DNA of 64,000 nt, from the NCBI RefSeq assembly GCF_900890425.1, contig NZ_CAAHFG010000004.1:1036330-1100329 (forward strand), in the 5' to 3' direction. Position numbers and translations under genes: made by a program. Position 1 is the stretch's first letter. The number at the start of each line of letters is the position of its first letter. Origin of the DNA: Pontiella desulfatans. Its GTDB lineage: Bacteria; Verrucomicrobiota; Kiritimatiellia; Kiritimatiellales; Pontiellaceae. The notes beneath the pieces were generated by a model. That model saw only the letters and a program-made list of their open reading frames with translations, was not told the DNA's origin and did no database searches. Shown piece by piece: positions 53,146 to 60,343 of the stretch.

Positions 53146-54377
53146 CTATTCTGATGCTGATGTGCTTGGTGGTTCCCTCGTTCGGGGAATTTCGTTTTCC
53201 GATGCCGGAGTTTTCGACGGGCTACGAACATCCCGCCGTGCACACGCCCGAGCCGTCGAATGCGATGGTTGGATGGGATGTTGCGGTATTGATCGGTGCG
53301 CTGGCGCTGGCCTCTTTTCTTGTGCTGAAGCGCCGCAAGCGCAACGAGATTTTGTTGCTGACGCTGTTCTCGATGGTCTACTTCGGCTTCATCCGCAACG
53401 GCTGCGTCTGTTCCGTTGGCTCGGTGCAGAACATCATTGCGGGTATGGTCGATTCAACCTACGGCGTGCCGCTCACCGTGCTCGTCTTTTTCGCGGCGCC
53501 GCTCGTCTTTGCGCTCTTCTTCGGTCGCGTTTTCTGCGCATCGGTCTGTCCGCTCGGGGCCATCCAGGAAGCGGTCGCGTTCAAGCCCGTCAAGGTGCCG
53601 CCCGCCGTCGAAAAGGTGCTGTCGGTTTTCCCGTTCATCTATCTCGGCCTCACGGCGCTCTCCGTGGTGATGGGCGCGGGCTTCATCATCTGCCAATACG
53701 ATCCCTTCGTCGGCTTCTTCCGCATGGGTGCCAGCTTCGGCATGCTGGTCTTCGGTGGGCTCATGCTGGTGCTCGGCATCTTTGTAGCGCGCCCCTACTG
53801 CCGCTTCCTCTGCCCCTACGGCGTGCTGCTCAACTGGTGCTCCAAACTCTCCCGCCGCCACGCCGTCATCACACCAACCGACTGCATCACCTGCCACCTT
53901 TGCGCCGACTCCTGCCCCTACAACGCCATCAACGAGCCCACCCCCGCCGCCGAACCCGAAGCCCGCTCCACAGGCGCGCGGCGCCTCGGCCTCCTCATCC
54001 TGCTGGTGCCCGTGCTCGTGGCCGTCGGCGTGGGCGTCGGCAGCCTGCTCAAGGAACCGCTCTCGCGCATGCACCCCAACGTGCAGCTCGCAGAGCGCGT
54101 CGCGGGCGAGGAACTCGGTCGCTACGAGGGAACCAACATCGAGTCCGAAGCCTTCCGCGGCTCCGACCAACCCATCGACGATCTCTATGCCGAAGCGCTG
54201 GAGTTGAAAGAAGGGTTCGGGATAGGCGGCATGTGGCTCGGCGCGTTCATCGGATTGGTGATCGGATGCAAACTGATTTCCATTTCCATCCTCCGCAAGC
54301 GCGAGGGCTACGAACCTGATCGCGGCACCTGCTACAGCTGCGGCCGCTGTTTTAAATATTGTCCGGTGAAGGAATGA
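52995..54377 (+). CDS. NapH/NosR-like membrane 4Fe-4S protein
   Basis: 460 residues if ATG 52995 is used; the first 53 are encoded by a palindromic element, so ATG 53154 (MLMCLVVPSFGEF, signal-anchor) may be the functional start. Six or seven helices follow. Conserved blocks are FGRVFCASVCPLGAI and ARPYCRFLCPYGVLLN (NapH/NosR CxxxCP), CITCHLCADSC for a ferredoxin domain and a terminal CYSCGRCFKYC. Such proteins pass electrons between quinol or ferredoxin and periplasmic partners. It starts on the stop of the Tat ferredoxin and probably forms a complex with it. Confidence 0.9.
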   Translation: MAAKTQRRERADVVSTTEGQRHGVLFNFLTSVSLCLRGKENHRVFASLRSSILMLMCLVVPSFGEFRFPMPEFSTGYEHPAVHTPEPSNAMVGWDVAVLIGALALASFLVLKRRKRNEILLLTLFSMVYFGFIRNGCVCSVGSVQNIIAGMVDSTYGVPLTVLVFFAAPLVFALFFGRVFCASVCPLGAIQEAVAFKPVKVPPAVEKVLSVFPFIYLGLTALSVVMGAGFIICQYDPFVGFFRMGASFGMLVFGGLMLVLGIFVARPYCRFLCPYGVLLNWCSKLSRRHAVITPTDCITCHLCADSCPYNAINEPTPAAEPEARSTGARRLGLLILLVPVLVAVGVGVGSLLKEPLSRMHPNVQLAERVAGEELGRYEGTNIESEAFRGSDQPIDDLYAEALELKEGFGIGGMWLGAFIGLVIGCKLISISILRKREGYEPDRGTCYSCGRCFKYCPVKE

Positions 54378-54397
54378 CGTTTTGATGAAAGGAATGT

Positions 54398-54748
54398 TGT
54401 GTTGCCCCTACAGGGCAAGGGATATGGGAGGCAAGGCGTGAACATGGGGCGTTGCCCCATGCTAAATTGTGTAGTGCCGTTGGCACATTGAAAACAGGAC
54501 AACAATTGAGATCGGATCCATTGCCCTGAAAGGGCAAAACAATTTAGCCCGGGGCTAAGCCCCGGGATGCAGAGTCGCAAACGCATGGAGGTTGCCCTGA
54601 AAAGGCAAAACAATTTAGCCCGGGGCACCGCCCCGGGATGCAGAGTTGCAAACGCATGGAGGTTGCCCTGAAAGGGCAAAACAATTTAGCCCGGGGCACC
54701 GCCCCGGGACTGGAGAGAGGAAAAAAAATGCCCTGAAGGGGCAACACA
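54398..54748. repeat. REP-like repeat array upstream of a RAYT-type transposase
   Basis: Three units with 71-bp period start at 54521, 54592 and 54663, each made of hairpin 1 (TTGCCCTGAAAGGGCAA), ACAATTTAG and hairpin 2 (GCCCGGGGC..GCCCCGGG). An inverted unit at 54398-54490 (GTTGCCCCTACAGGGCAA, then GGGGCGTTGCCCC and GTAGTGCCGTTGGCACATT) completes the array. A similar array follows the transposase. Confidence 0.93.
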
Positions 54749-54764
54749 AGCAGAGGAATGGAAA

Positions 54765-55217
54765 ATGCCGCAATCGTTTTGCCAGTTGCATGCGCACATC
54801 GTGTTCAGCACGAAAGAGCGCGAGCCGTATTTGGGCGAAAGCATACGCCCGAAGGTGCATGCCTACATGGCGGGTATTCTCAATGAACTCGGTTGCTCCG
54901 GCATCCTCGTTGGTGGATTCGTCGATCATGTCCATTGTCTCTGCCTACTGAACAAAATGGAAACACCCGTGAAAATGGTGCAGATGTTAAAACAGGATTC
55001 GTCGAAATTTATCAAGACCTTGGATGATCGTTTGCATGCGTTTGGTTGGCAAAATGGATATGGTTTGTTCTCGGTCAGCCCGACGCATGTGGATTCCGTA
55101 CGCAACTATATTTCGGAGCAGGTGGAGCACCATCGGGTAAAATCGTTTCAGGAAGAGTATCGGGAATTTTTAAAGCGGTATAATGTGCCGTTTGATGAAC
55201 GATATGTTTGGGATTGA
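54765..55217 (+). CDS. IS200/IS605-type Y1 transposase (RAYT-like)
   Basis: 150 residues, GAGGA upstream of ATG 54765. HUH metal ligands are in VDHVHCLCLL, the nucleophilic Tyr is in VRNYISEQVEHHRV, and the start HAHIVFSTKEREPYL is typical of Y1 transposases. The flanking REP-like arrays mark it as a REP-associated tyrosine transposase, a single-copy domesticated relative that handles single-stranded palindromes. It sits in the gap between the NapH-like and the 55698 propeller genes. It is probably responsible for spreading the REP-like units; whether it is active cannot be told from sequence. Confidence 0.93.
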   Translation: MPQSFCQLHAHIVFSTKEREPYLGESIRPKVHAYMAGILNELGCSGILVGGFVDHVHCLCLLNKMETPVKMVQMLKQDSSKFIKTLDDRLHAFGWQNGYGLFSVSPTHVDSVRNYISEQVEHHRVKSFQEEYREFLKRYNVPFDERYVWD

Positions 55218-55223
55218 GGATCG

Positions 55224-55682
55224 GTTGTGTTGCCCCTTCAGGGCAAATGGTGGGTGGGGTAGCCATCCAGACCCGGGGCGTTGCCCCGGGCTAAATTGTG
55301 TAGTGCCGTTGGCACATTAAGATGGAGATGGTGGTAAAGAATCGGTTGTCCTGAAGGGACAACACAATTTAGCCCAGGGGCGTAGCCCTGGGACGGGGCG
55401 AAGCCCTGGGGGACAAGACAGGAACAAGGAAGGTTTGCGCTGAAGGCGCAACACAATTTAGCCTAGGGCAACGCCTAGGGGACAAGACAGGAAGACGGAA
55501 GGTTTGCCCTGAAGGGGCAACACAATTTAGCCCGGGGCGTAGCCCTGGGACGGGGCGAAGCCCTGGGGGACAAGACAGGAACAAGGAAGGTTTGCGCTGA
55601 AGGCGCAACACAATTTAGCCTAGGGCGCAGCCCTAGGGGGACAGAAGTCCCGAAATATAATTTGCCCTGAAGGGGCAACACA
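55224..55682. repeat. REP-like repeat array downstream of the RAYT gene, with compensatory stem changes
   Basis: An inverted unit (55224-55320) mirrors the left array, including GTAGTGCCGTTGGCACATT. Then come units with hairpin 1 in forms TTGTCC/GGACAA, TTGCGC/GCGCAA and TTGCCC/GGGCAA, each with TGAA loops, and hairpin 2 as CCCAGGGGC..GCCCTGGG, CCTAGGGC..GCCTAGG and CCCGGGGC..GCCCTGGG. Paired bases change together, so the structure itself is conserved. It ends 15 bp before the next gene. Confidence 0.93.
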
Positions 55683-55697
55683 AATATCAGGATTGCC

Positions 55698-57431
55698 ATG
55701 GCAAAAAAAAACGAATTTAAACAAAGACAAATTCCTGGACTGATCGCGCAGGGGGTGGCGCTGGTGGCGGCGCTGTTTGTGCTGGTGGTGGCGGTGCTGC
55801 TGGTTTCGGACCACGTGAAGCTGGTGAAGATGGATCCGCTGAACGATCCGACGCTGCTGGAGTTGCGCGAGCAACTGGGCAATGCGAGTGAAAGCAATGA
55901 GGCGGTGGTTGAGCAGATCCGCACCTACGACCTGTATGCGCGCCGCGCTTTTTTCAGCAACCAGGAGCAACGACGCGCCGGCGGCCTGCTGGCGCTCGGT
56001 GGAGCGGTCGTTTGTTTTGTTGCCCTCAAGCTTTCCAAGGTTTGGAAACCAAAGCTGCCTGCGGTGCAAAAGCCCGACACGCCCGACCACTGGGAGCTCA
56101 ACAGCCTCTTCCGCCAGCTCATGGCCGGGACGGGGATCTTTCTCGTGGTGCTGTCGCTCTTTCTCGCCTTCGCCGTGCAGAGCGATTTGGCCGTGGTGCT
56201 CGCCCAGCAGCCGGATGAGCAGGCAGGGGTGCCTGCTCATCAGGAAGAACGCATGGCGCAGGCTTCCTTGCCTTTGCAAACCGAAGCAATGAAAGCCAAC
56301 TGGCCATCGTTGCGCGGTTGGGGAAACATTGGCCAGGCGTTGGCGATGGACGCGCCGATTAGTTGGGATGTGGAATCGGGCGAGGGTATCATATGGAAGG
56401 CGGATGTGCCCGTGCACGGTTTCAACTCGCCGATCGTCTGGGGCGACCGCCTCTTCTTCACGGGGGGCGACGAGGAGGGTTGCGAGGTCTTCTGCTACAA
56501 TGCCGACTCGGGCGAGGAGCTGTGGGTGGGGAAGGTTGAGACCTCGGTCGAGCTACCGGAGGTTTCGGAGGATACCGGCTTTGCCGCGCCGACCATGGCG
56601 ACCGACGGAACGCGCGTGTTCGCCATCTTCGCGACGGGCGAGCTGGCGGCGTTCGATTTCAATGGCAACCTGGTCTGGCAAAAAAACCTCGGCGTTCCGG
56701 AAAACCCCTACGGCATGGGCTCGTCGCTCGTCAGCGATGGAGAGCGCCTGTTTGTGCAGTACGACCATGAGGAAAACCAAAAGGTGATGGCGTTCAATTG
56801 CGCCGACGGTTCCGCGGTCTGGGAAACCGCGCGCCTGCACATTTCGTGGTCGACGCCTGCCCTCATCGAAACCGCCGGCGGCATGCAGCTGGTGCTCAAC
56901 GACGAGGAGTTTACGACCGCCTACGATCCGAAGAGCGGCAAGCAGCTCTGGCAAGTCAAGTGCCTCGGCGGCGAGGTGGCGCCTTCGCCCGCCTTTAACG
57001 GCAAGGACCTGGTTTTCGTGGCCAACGAATATGCACAGGCCAGCGCGCTCAAACTCAATGGCGCAACGCCGCAGATCCTCTGGCAGTACGACGAATACCT
57101 GCCGGAAATCGCCAGCCCCCTCGCGGCCGAAGACCGTTTCTTCATCGCCACCTCGGCGGGCGACATGATCTGCCTCGACGCCGCAACGGGCGGGGTCAAG
57201 TGGGAGCAGGAGTTCGACGACGGCTTCAGCTCGTCGCCCGTGCTGGTGGGCGGCAAGGTCTATGCGGTACACCTCGGCGGCATCATGCACATCTTCGATG
57301 CCAAGGCCGATACCTACCACGAGATCGCCGCCATCGACATGGGCGAAGCCGTCTACGCCACCCCGGCGTTTGCAAACAACCGCATCTACATCCGCGGCGA
57401 CGAAACCCTCTACTGCATTGGGAAGGAATGA
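55698..57431 (+). CDS. Membrane-anchored PQQ-like beta-propeller protein
   Basis: 577 residues. Three N-terminal helices (about 15-38, 95-115 and 140-165) precede the propeller (from about 195, NWPSLRGWGNIGQALA). Repeats are CYNADSGEELWVGKV, AFDFNGNLVWQKN, AFNCADGSAVWETAR, AYDPKSGKQLWQVK and CLDAATGGVKWEQEF. The first helix follows a coiled region (LELREQLGNASESNEAV). It is the largest propeller of the set and probably faces the periplasm. Its TGA stop is formed at the edge of the inverted repeat carrying the GxxExxY gene, so the repeat inserted right at the gene end. Confidence 0.85.
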   Translation: MAKKNEFKQRQIPGLIAQGVALVAALFVLVVAVLLVSDHVKLVKMDPLNDPTLLELREQLGNASESNEAVVEQIRTYDLYARRAFFSNQEQRRAGGLLALGGAVVCFVALKLSKVWKPKLPAVQKPDTPDHWELNSLFRQLMAGTGIFLVVLSLFLAFAVQSDLAVVLAQQPDEQAGVPAHQEERMAQASLPLQTEAMKANWPSLRGWGNIGQALAMDAPISWDVESGEGIIWKADVPVHGFNSPIVWGDRLFFTGGDEEGCEVFCYNADSGEELWVGKVETSVELPEVSEDTGFAAPTMATDGTRVFAIFATGELAAFDFNGNLVWQKNLGVPENPYGMGSSLVSDGERLFVQYDHEENQKVMAFNCADGSAVWETARLHISWSTPALIETAGGMQLVLNDEEFTTAYDPKSGKQLWQVKCLGGEVAPSPAFNGKDLVFVANEYAQASALKLNGATPQILWQYDEYLPEIASPLAAEDRFFIATSAGDMICLDAATGGVKWEQEFDDGFSSSPVLVGGKVYAVHLGGIMHIFDAKADTYHEIAAIDMGEAVYATPAFANNRIYIRGDETLYCIGKE

Positions 57432-57890
57432 CCGCAAAGACGCAAAGGACGCGAAGATGGATAAGAAAAAGGCCATAACAACTGATCGGCAAGAAGAGCT
57501 GGTGAAACAATTCATTGATGCTGCCATAACCGTCCATCGGGAACTCGGGCCGGGGTATGATGAAGCAATATATGAAAACGCACTTGCCATAGAAATGGAC
57601 ATCAGAGGAATCCCGTATGAGCGGCAGAAGGTCTTTGATGTTACCTTCAAAGGGCACGTAGTTGGTGAGGGCAGGATGGACTTTGTTCTTGGAAGTGAAG
57701 TTGTTGTCGAACTCAAAACGGTTGATAAGCTAAGTCCCAAGCACACTGCCCAAACAATTAAATATCTCAAGGCGCTTGGAAAGCCCCTGGGATTGCTTGT
57801 GAACTTCCACGAATACCTTCTTAAAGACGGGCTTAAACGTATCATTTATGCAGGTAATTGAGTTCTTGGTTTCTTCGCGTCTTTGCGGTC
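57428..57890. mobile_element. Inverted-repeat unit carrying a GxxExxY gene
   Basis: The left repeat (57430-57457, GACCGCAAAGACGCAAAGGA.. ending GCGAAGA) and right repeat (57872-57890, TCTTCGCGTCTTTGCGGTC) are inverted copies over 18-19 bp and bound the small gene. Copies without a gene occur at 52995 and 60252. It behaves like a small mobile unit with empty derivatives, but no transposition has been shown. Confidence 0.8.
57457..57861 (+). CDS. GxxExxY family protein (PD-(D/E)xK-like fold)
   Basis: 134 residues from ATG 57457, whose first base closes the left inverted repeat. HRELGPGYDEAIYENALAIE has the family signature G-x2-E-x2-Y. GRMDFVLGSEVVVELKTVDK gives a D-x-E-x-K type arrangement (Asp, Glu in VELK) compatible with a PD-(D/E)xK nuclease core. 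The family is uncharacterised and common in environmental genomes. Its place inside a GACCGC repeat unit, within an operon of unrelated function, suggests it is a passenger or the mobility factor of that repeat. Confidence 0.88.
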   Translation: MDKKKAITTDRQEELVKQFIDAAITVHRELGPGYDEAIYENALAIEMDIRGIPYERQKVFDVTFKGHVVGEGRMDFVLGSEVVVELKTVDKLSPKHTAQTIKYLKALGKPLGLLVNFHEYLLKDGLKRIIYAGN

Positions 57891-57900
57891 AAACAAATAG

Positions 57901-60246
57901 ATGAATAGCGAAATAGACATTTTGGAAGTGGACCGGATCGTTGCCGAGGTCGGAACCGACGCGGCCTCGGTGATTCCGATCCTGCAGGCGGTGCAGAAGA
58001 CGTTCAAGCATCTGCCGGAAGAGGCGCTGCGGCGCGTGTGCGAAATCACGGCGATCACCCCTGCGCAGATCGAGGGCGTGTCGTCGTTCTTCTCGCAGTT
58101 TAGGCGGACGCCCGTCGGCCGGCATATGATCAGTGTCTGCGATGGCACGGCCTGCCATGTGAAGGGTTCCGAGGCGGTCTATAAATCGGTGCTGCACGAT
58201 CTTGGAATCGAGCAGGGCGACACCGATGCCGACGGACTCTTCACCGTGCAGAAGGTGGCGTGCCTTGGTTGCTGCACCCTCGCGCCCGCCGTGCAGATCG
58301 ACGAGACCACCTACGGCCACGTGAAGACCGACACCGTCTCGGACATGATTGCCGACTTCCTCGAAAACGAAGCCAACCGCATCCCGCGCCAGGCGCGCGC
58401 CGAAGAGCAGGGCGTGACGATGGGCGAAGTGCGCGTCGGCCTCGGCTCGTGCTGCGTGGCGGGCGGTAGTGCCAAGATCAAGGATGCGCTCGAGGACGAA
58501 CTCGATGCGCTGAAGTGCAAGGTCGATATCAAGCCCGTCGGCTGCGTCGGCATGTGCCACCGCACGCCGCTGGTGGAGGTGGTCATTCCCGGCGAGGAGC
58601 CCGTGCTCTATGCCAAGGTGAAGCCGGAGGATATCCCCGAGATTGTCGAGCGCCATTTCTGGTCGGACAGCCCCTTCATCAAAGTGCGCGCCGCGACCGA
58701 AAGCCTGCTGAAAAGACTCTACTCCGATGCCGCCCGCAACGTGCCCGCCCGCCACGAGCTGAACGTGCGCGACGAACCCATCGCCGACTTCCTTGGCCGC
58801 CAGCGGCACATCGCCACCGAGCACTGCGGTATCCTCAACCCTTCCGATATGGACGAATATAAAAACCTCGGTGGCTTCAAGGCGCTCAAGGAGGTCTTCT
58901 TCAAGAACGATCCGCAGCGGATCATTGCCGAGATCGAAAAGAGCGGCCTGCGCGGCCGCGGCGGCGGCGGCTTCCCGACCGCCCGCAAGTGGGGCATCGT
59001 CCGCAACGCGCCCGGTGAAAAGAAATACATCATCCTCAACGGCGACGAGGGCGACCCCGGCGCGTTCATGGATCGCATGATCATGGAGTCCTATCCCTAT
59101 CGGGTGATCGAGGGCATGATCATTGCATCGTTCGCGGTCGGCGCGTCGGAAGGTTTTCTTTATGTGCGCGCCGAATATCCGCTGGCCGTCAAGCGCGTGC
59201 GCATGGCGCTGAAGGAATTCGAGGCGGCCGGGTTCCTGGGCGACAATATTCTGGGCAGCGGCCATTCGCTGCGGCTAAAGGTTTTCGAGGGCGCGGGCGC
59301 ATTTGTCTGCGGCGAGGAGTCGGCGCTGATCGCCTCGCTCGAAGGGCGGCGCGGCATGCCGAACTATCGCCCGCCGTTCCCCGCCGAAAATGGCTTCAAC
59401 GATTGCCCGACGTTGGTCAACAATGCCGAGACCTATTCGCTGGTTCCGTGGATCGTGCGCAACGGCGCGGAGGCATTCGCCGAGCTGGGCACGGAGCATA
59501 GCAAGGGCACCAAGGTGTTTTCGCTGGCGGGCAAGATCGAGCGCGGTGGACTGATCGAGGTGCCGATGGGCATCACCATCCGCGAGGTGGTCGAGCAGAT
59601 CGGCGGCGGCGTCGCCGATGGCCGCGCATTCAAGGCGGTGCAGATCGGCGGGCCCTCGGGCGGGTGCATCCCGGCGCGACTGGGCGACACGACCGTCGAC
59701 TTCGAGGCGCTTACCGGCGTCGGCGCCATGATGGGTTCCGGCGGTTTCGTGGTGCTCGACGATGCCGACTGCATGGTCGAGATGGCGCGCTACTTCCTTT
59801 CGTTCACACAGAGCGAATCGTGCGGCAAGTGTACGCCCTGCCGCGTCGGCACCAAGCGCATGCTCGAAATCCTGACGCGGCTCTGCAACGGGAACGGGAA
59901 GCAAGGCGACATTGAAAAGCTCGAGCAGCTGGCCAAAACCGTAAAGGCGCAAAGCCTGTGCGGTCTTGGCAAAACCGCGCCCAACCCGGTGCTGACCACC
60001 ATCCAATATTTCCGCGATGAGTTCGAGGCGCACATCGAAGGGCGCTGCCCGGCGGGCAAGTGCGAAAAGCTCATCACCTATTCCATCACCGACGACTGCA
60101 TCGGCTGCACCAAGTGCGCGGTCGACTGCCCCGTCGAGGCGATCCACGGCGAACCCTATTCGGTCTTCGAGATCGATCCCGAAGCCTGCGTCCGCTGCGG
60201 CGCGTGCAAAACCATCTGCCCTGTTGATGCGGTGGTGGTGGAATGA
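57901..60246 (+). CDS. NuoE-NuoF fusion, NADH-binding flavoprotein with ferredoxin tail
   Basis: 781 residues. The first 150 form a NuoE-like [2Fe-2S] domain (CDGTACHVKG, CLGCCTLAPA). A second thioredoxin-like [2Fe-2S] unit follows (GSCCVAGG, VGCVGMCHR). The NuoF core has GRGGGGFP from about 352 (NADH/FMN site), NGDEGDPGAF and ESCGKCTPCR with Cys641 for [4Fe-4S]. The tail has two clusters, CIGCTKCAVDC and CVRCGACKTIC. The layout is that of HydB/HndC-type subunits of NADH-linked bifurcating enzymes, here with NuoE fused in front. It oxidises or reduces NAD(H) for the operon, with electrons to ferredoxin. No hydrogenase catalytic subunit is in the window. Confidence 0.95.
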   Translation: MNSEIDILEVDRIVAEVGTDAASVIPILQAVQKTFKHLPEEALRRVCEITAITPAQIEGVSSFFSQFRRTPVGRHMISVCDGTACHVKGSEAVYKSVLHDLGIEQGDTDADGLFTVQKVACLGCCTLAPAVQIDETTYGHVKTDTVSDMIADFLENEANRIPRQARAEEQGVTMGEVRVGLGSCCVAGGSAKIKDALEDELDALKCKVDIKPVGCVGMCHRTPLVEVVIPGEEPVLYAKVKPEDIPEIVERHFWSDSPFIKVRAATESLLKRLYSDAARNVPARHELNVRDEPIADFLGRQRHIATEHCGILNPSDMDEYKNLGGFKALKEVFFKNDPQRIIAEIEKSGLRGRGGGGFPTARKWGIVRNAPGEKKYIILNGDEGDPGAFMDRMIMESYPYRVIEGMIIASFAVGASEGFLYVRAEYPLAVKRVRMALKEFEAAGFLGDNILGSGHSLRLKVFEGAGAFVCGEESALIASLEGRRGMPNYRPPFPAENGFNDCPTLVNNAETYSLVPWIVRNGAEAFAELGTEHSKGTKVFSLAGKIERGGLIEVPMGITIREVVEQIGGGVADGRAFKAVQIGGPSGGCIPARLGDTTVDFEALTGVGAMMGSGGFVVLDDADCMVEMARYFLSFTQSESCGKCTPCRVGTKRMLEILTRLCNGNGKQGDIEKLEQLAKTVKAQSLCGLGKTAPNPVLTTIQYFRDEFEAHIEGRCPAGKCEKLITYSITDDCIGCTKCAVDCPVEAIHGEPYSVFEIDPEACVRCGACKTICPVDAVVVE

Positions 60247-60251
60247 ATGTG

Positions 60252-60318
60252 ATGACCGCGAAGACGCAAAGAAACAAAGGAATTAGGAGCTTTTGCTTCT
60301 TCGCGTCTTTGCGGTCAT
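60252..60318. repeat. Empty GACCGC-type inverted repeat
   Basis: Arms 60252-60273 and 60297-60318 (ATGACCGCGAAGACGCAAAG.. and its complement, 20/22) flank 23 bp. It lies between the NuoEF stop (60246) and the next gene start (60344). It is the shortest form of the unit around the GxxExxY gene and probably arose from it by loss of the gene, or the reverse. Confidence 0.9.
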
Positions 60319-60343
60319 AAAAAAGCAGTTGAAGAGATGTGGA

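Noticed and set aside
54398-55682. CRISPR-like repeat array
   Set aside because: Units are two-hairpin REP-type with no unique spacers of uniform length and no cas genes; the neighbouring gene is a Y1 transposase.
57889-59265. 458-codon open frame opposite the NuoEF fusion
   Set aside because: Shadow of a conserved gene; His/Ala-rich translation without domains.
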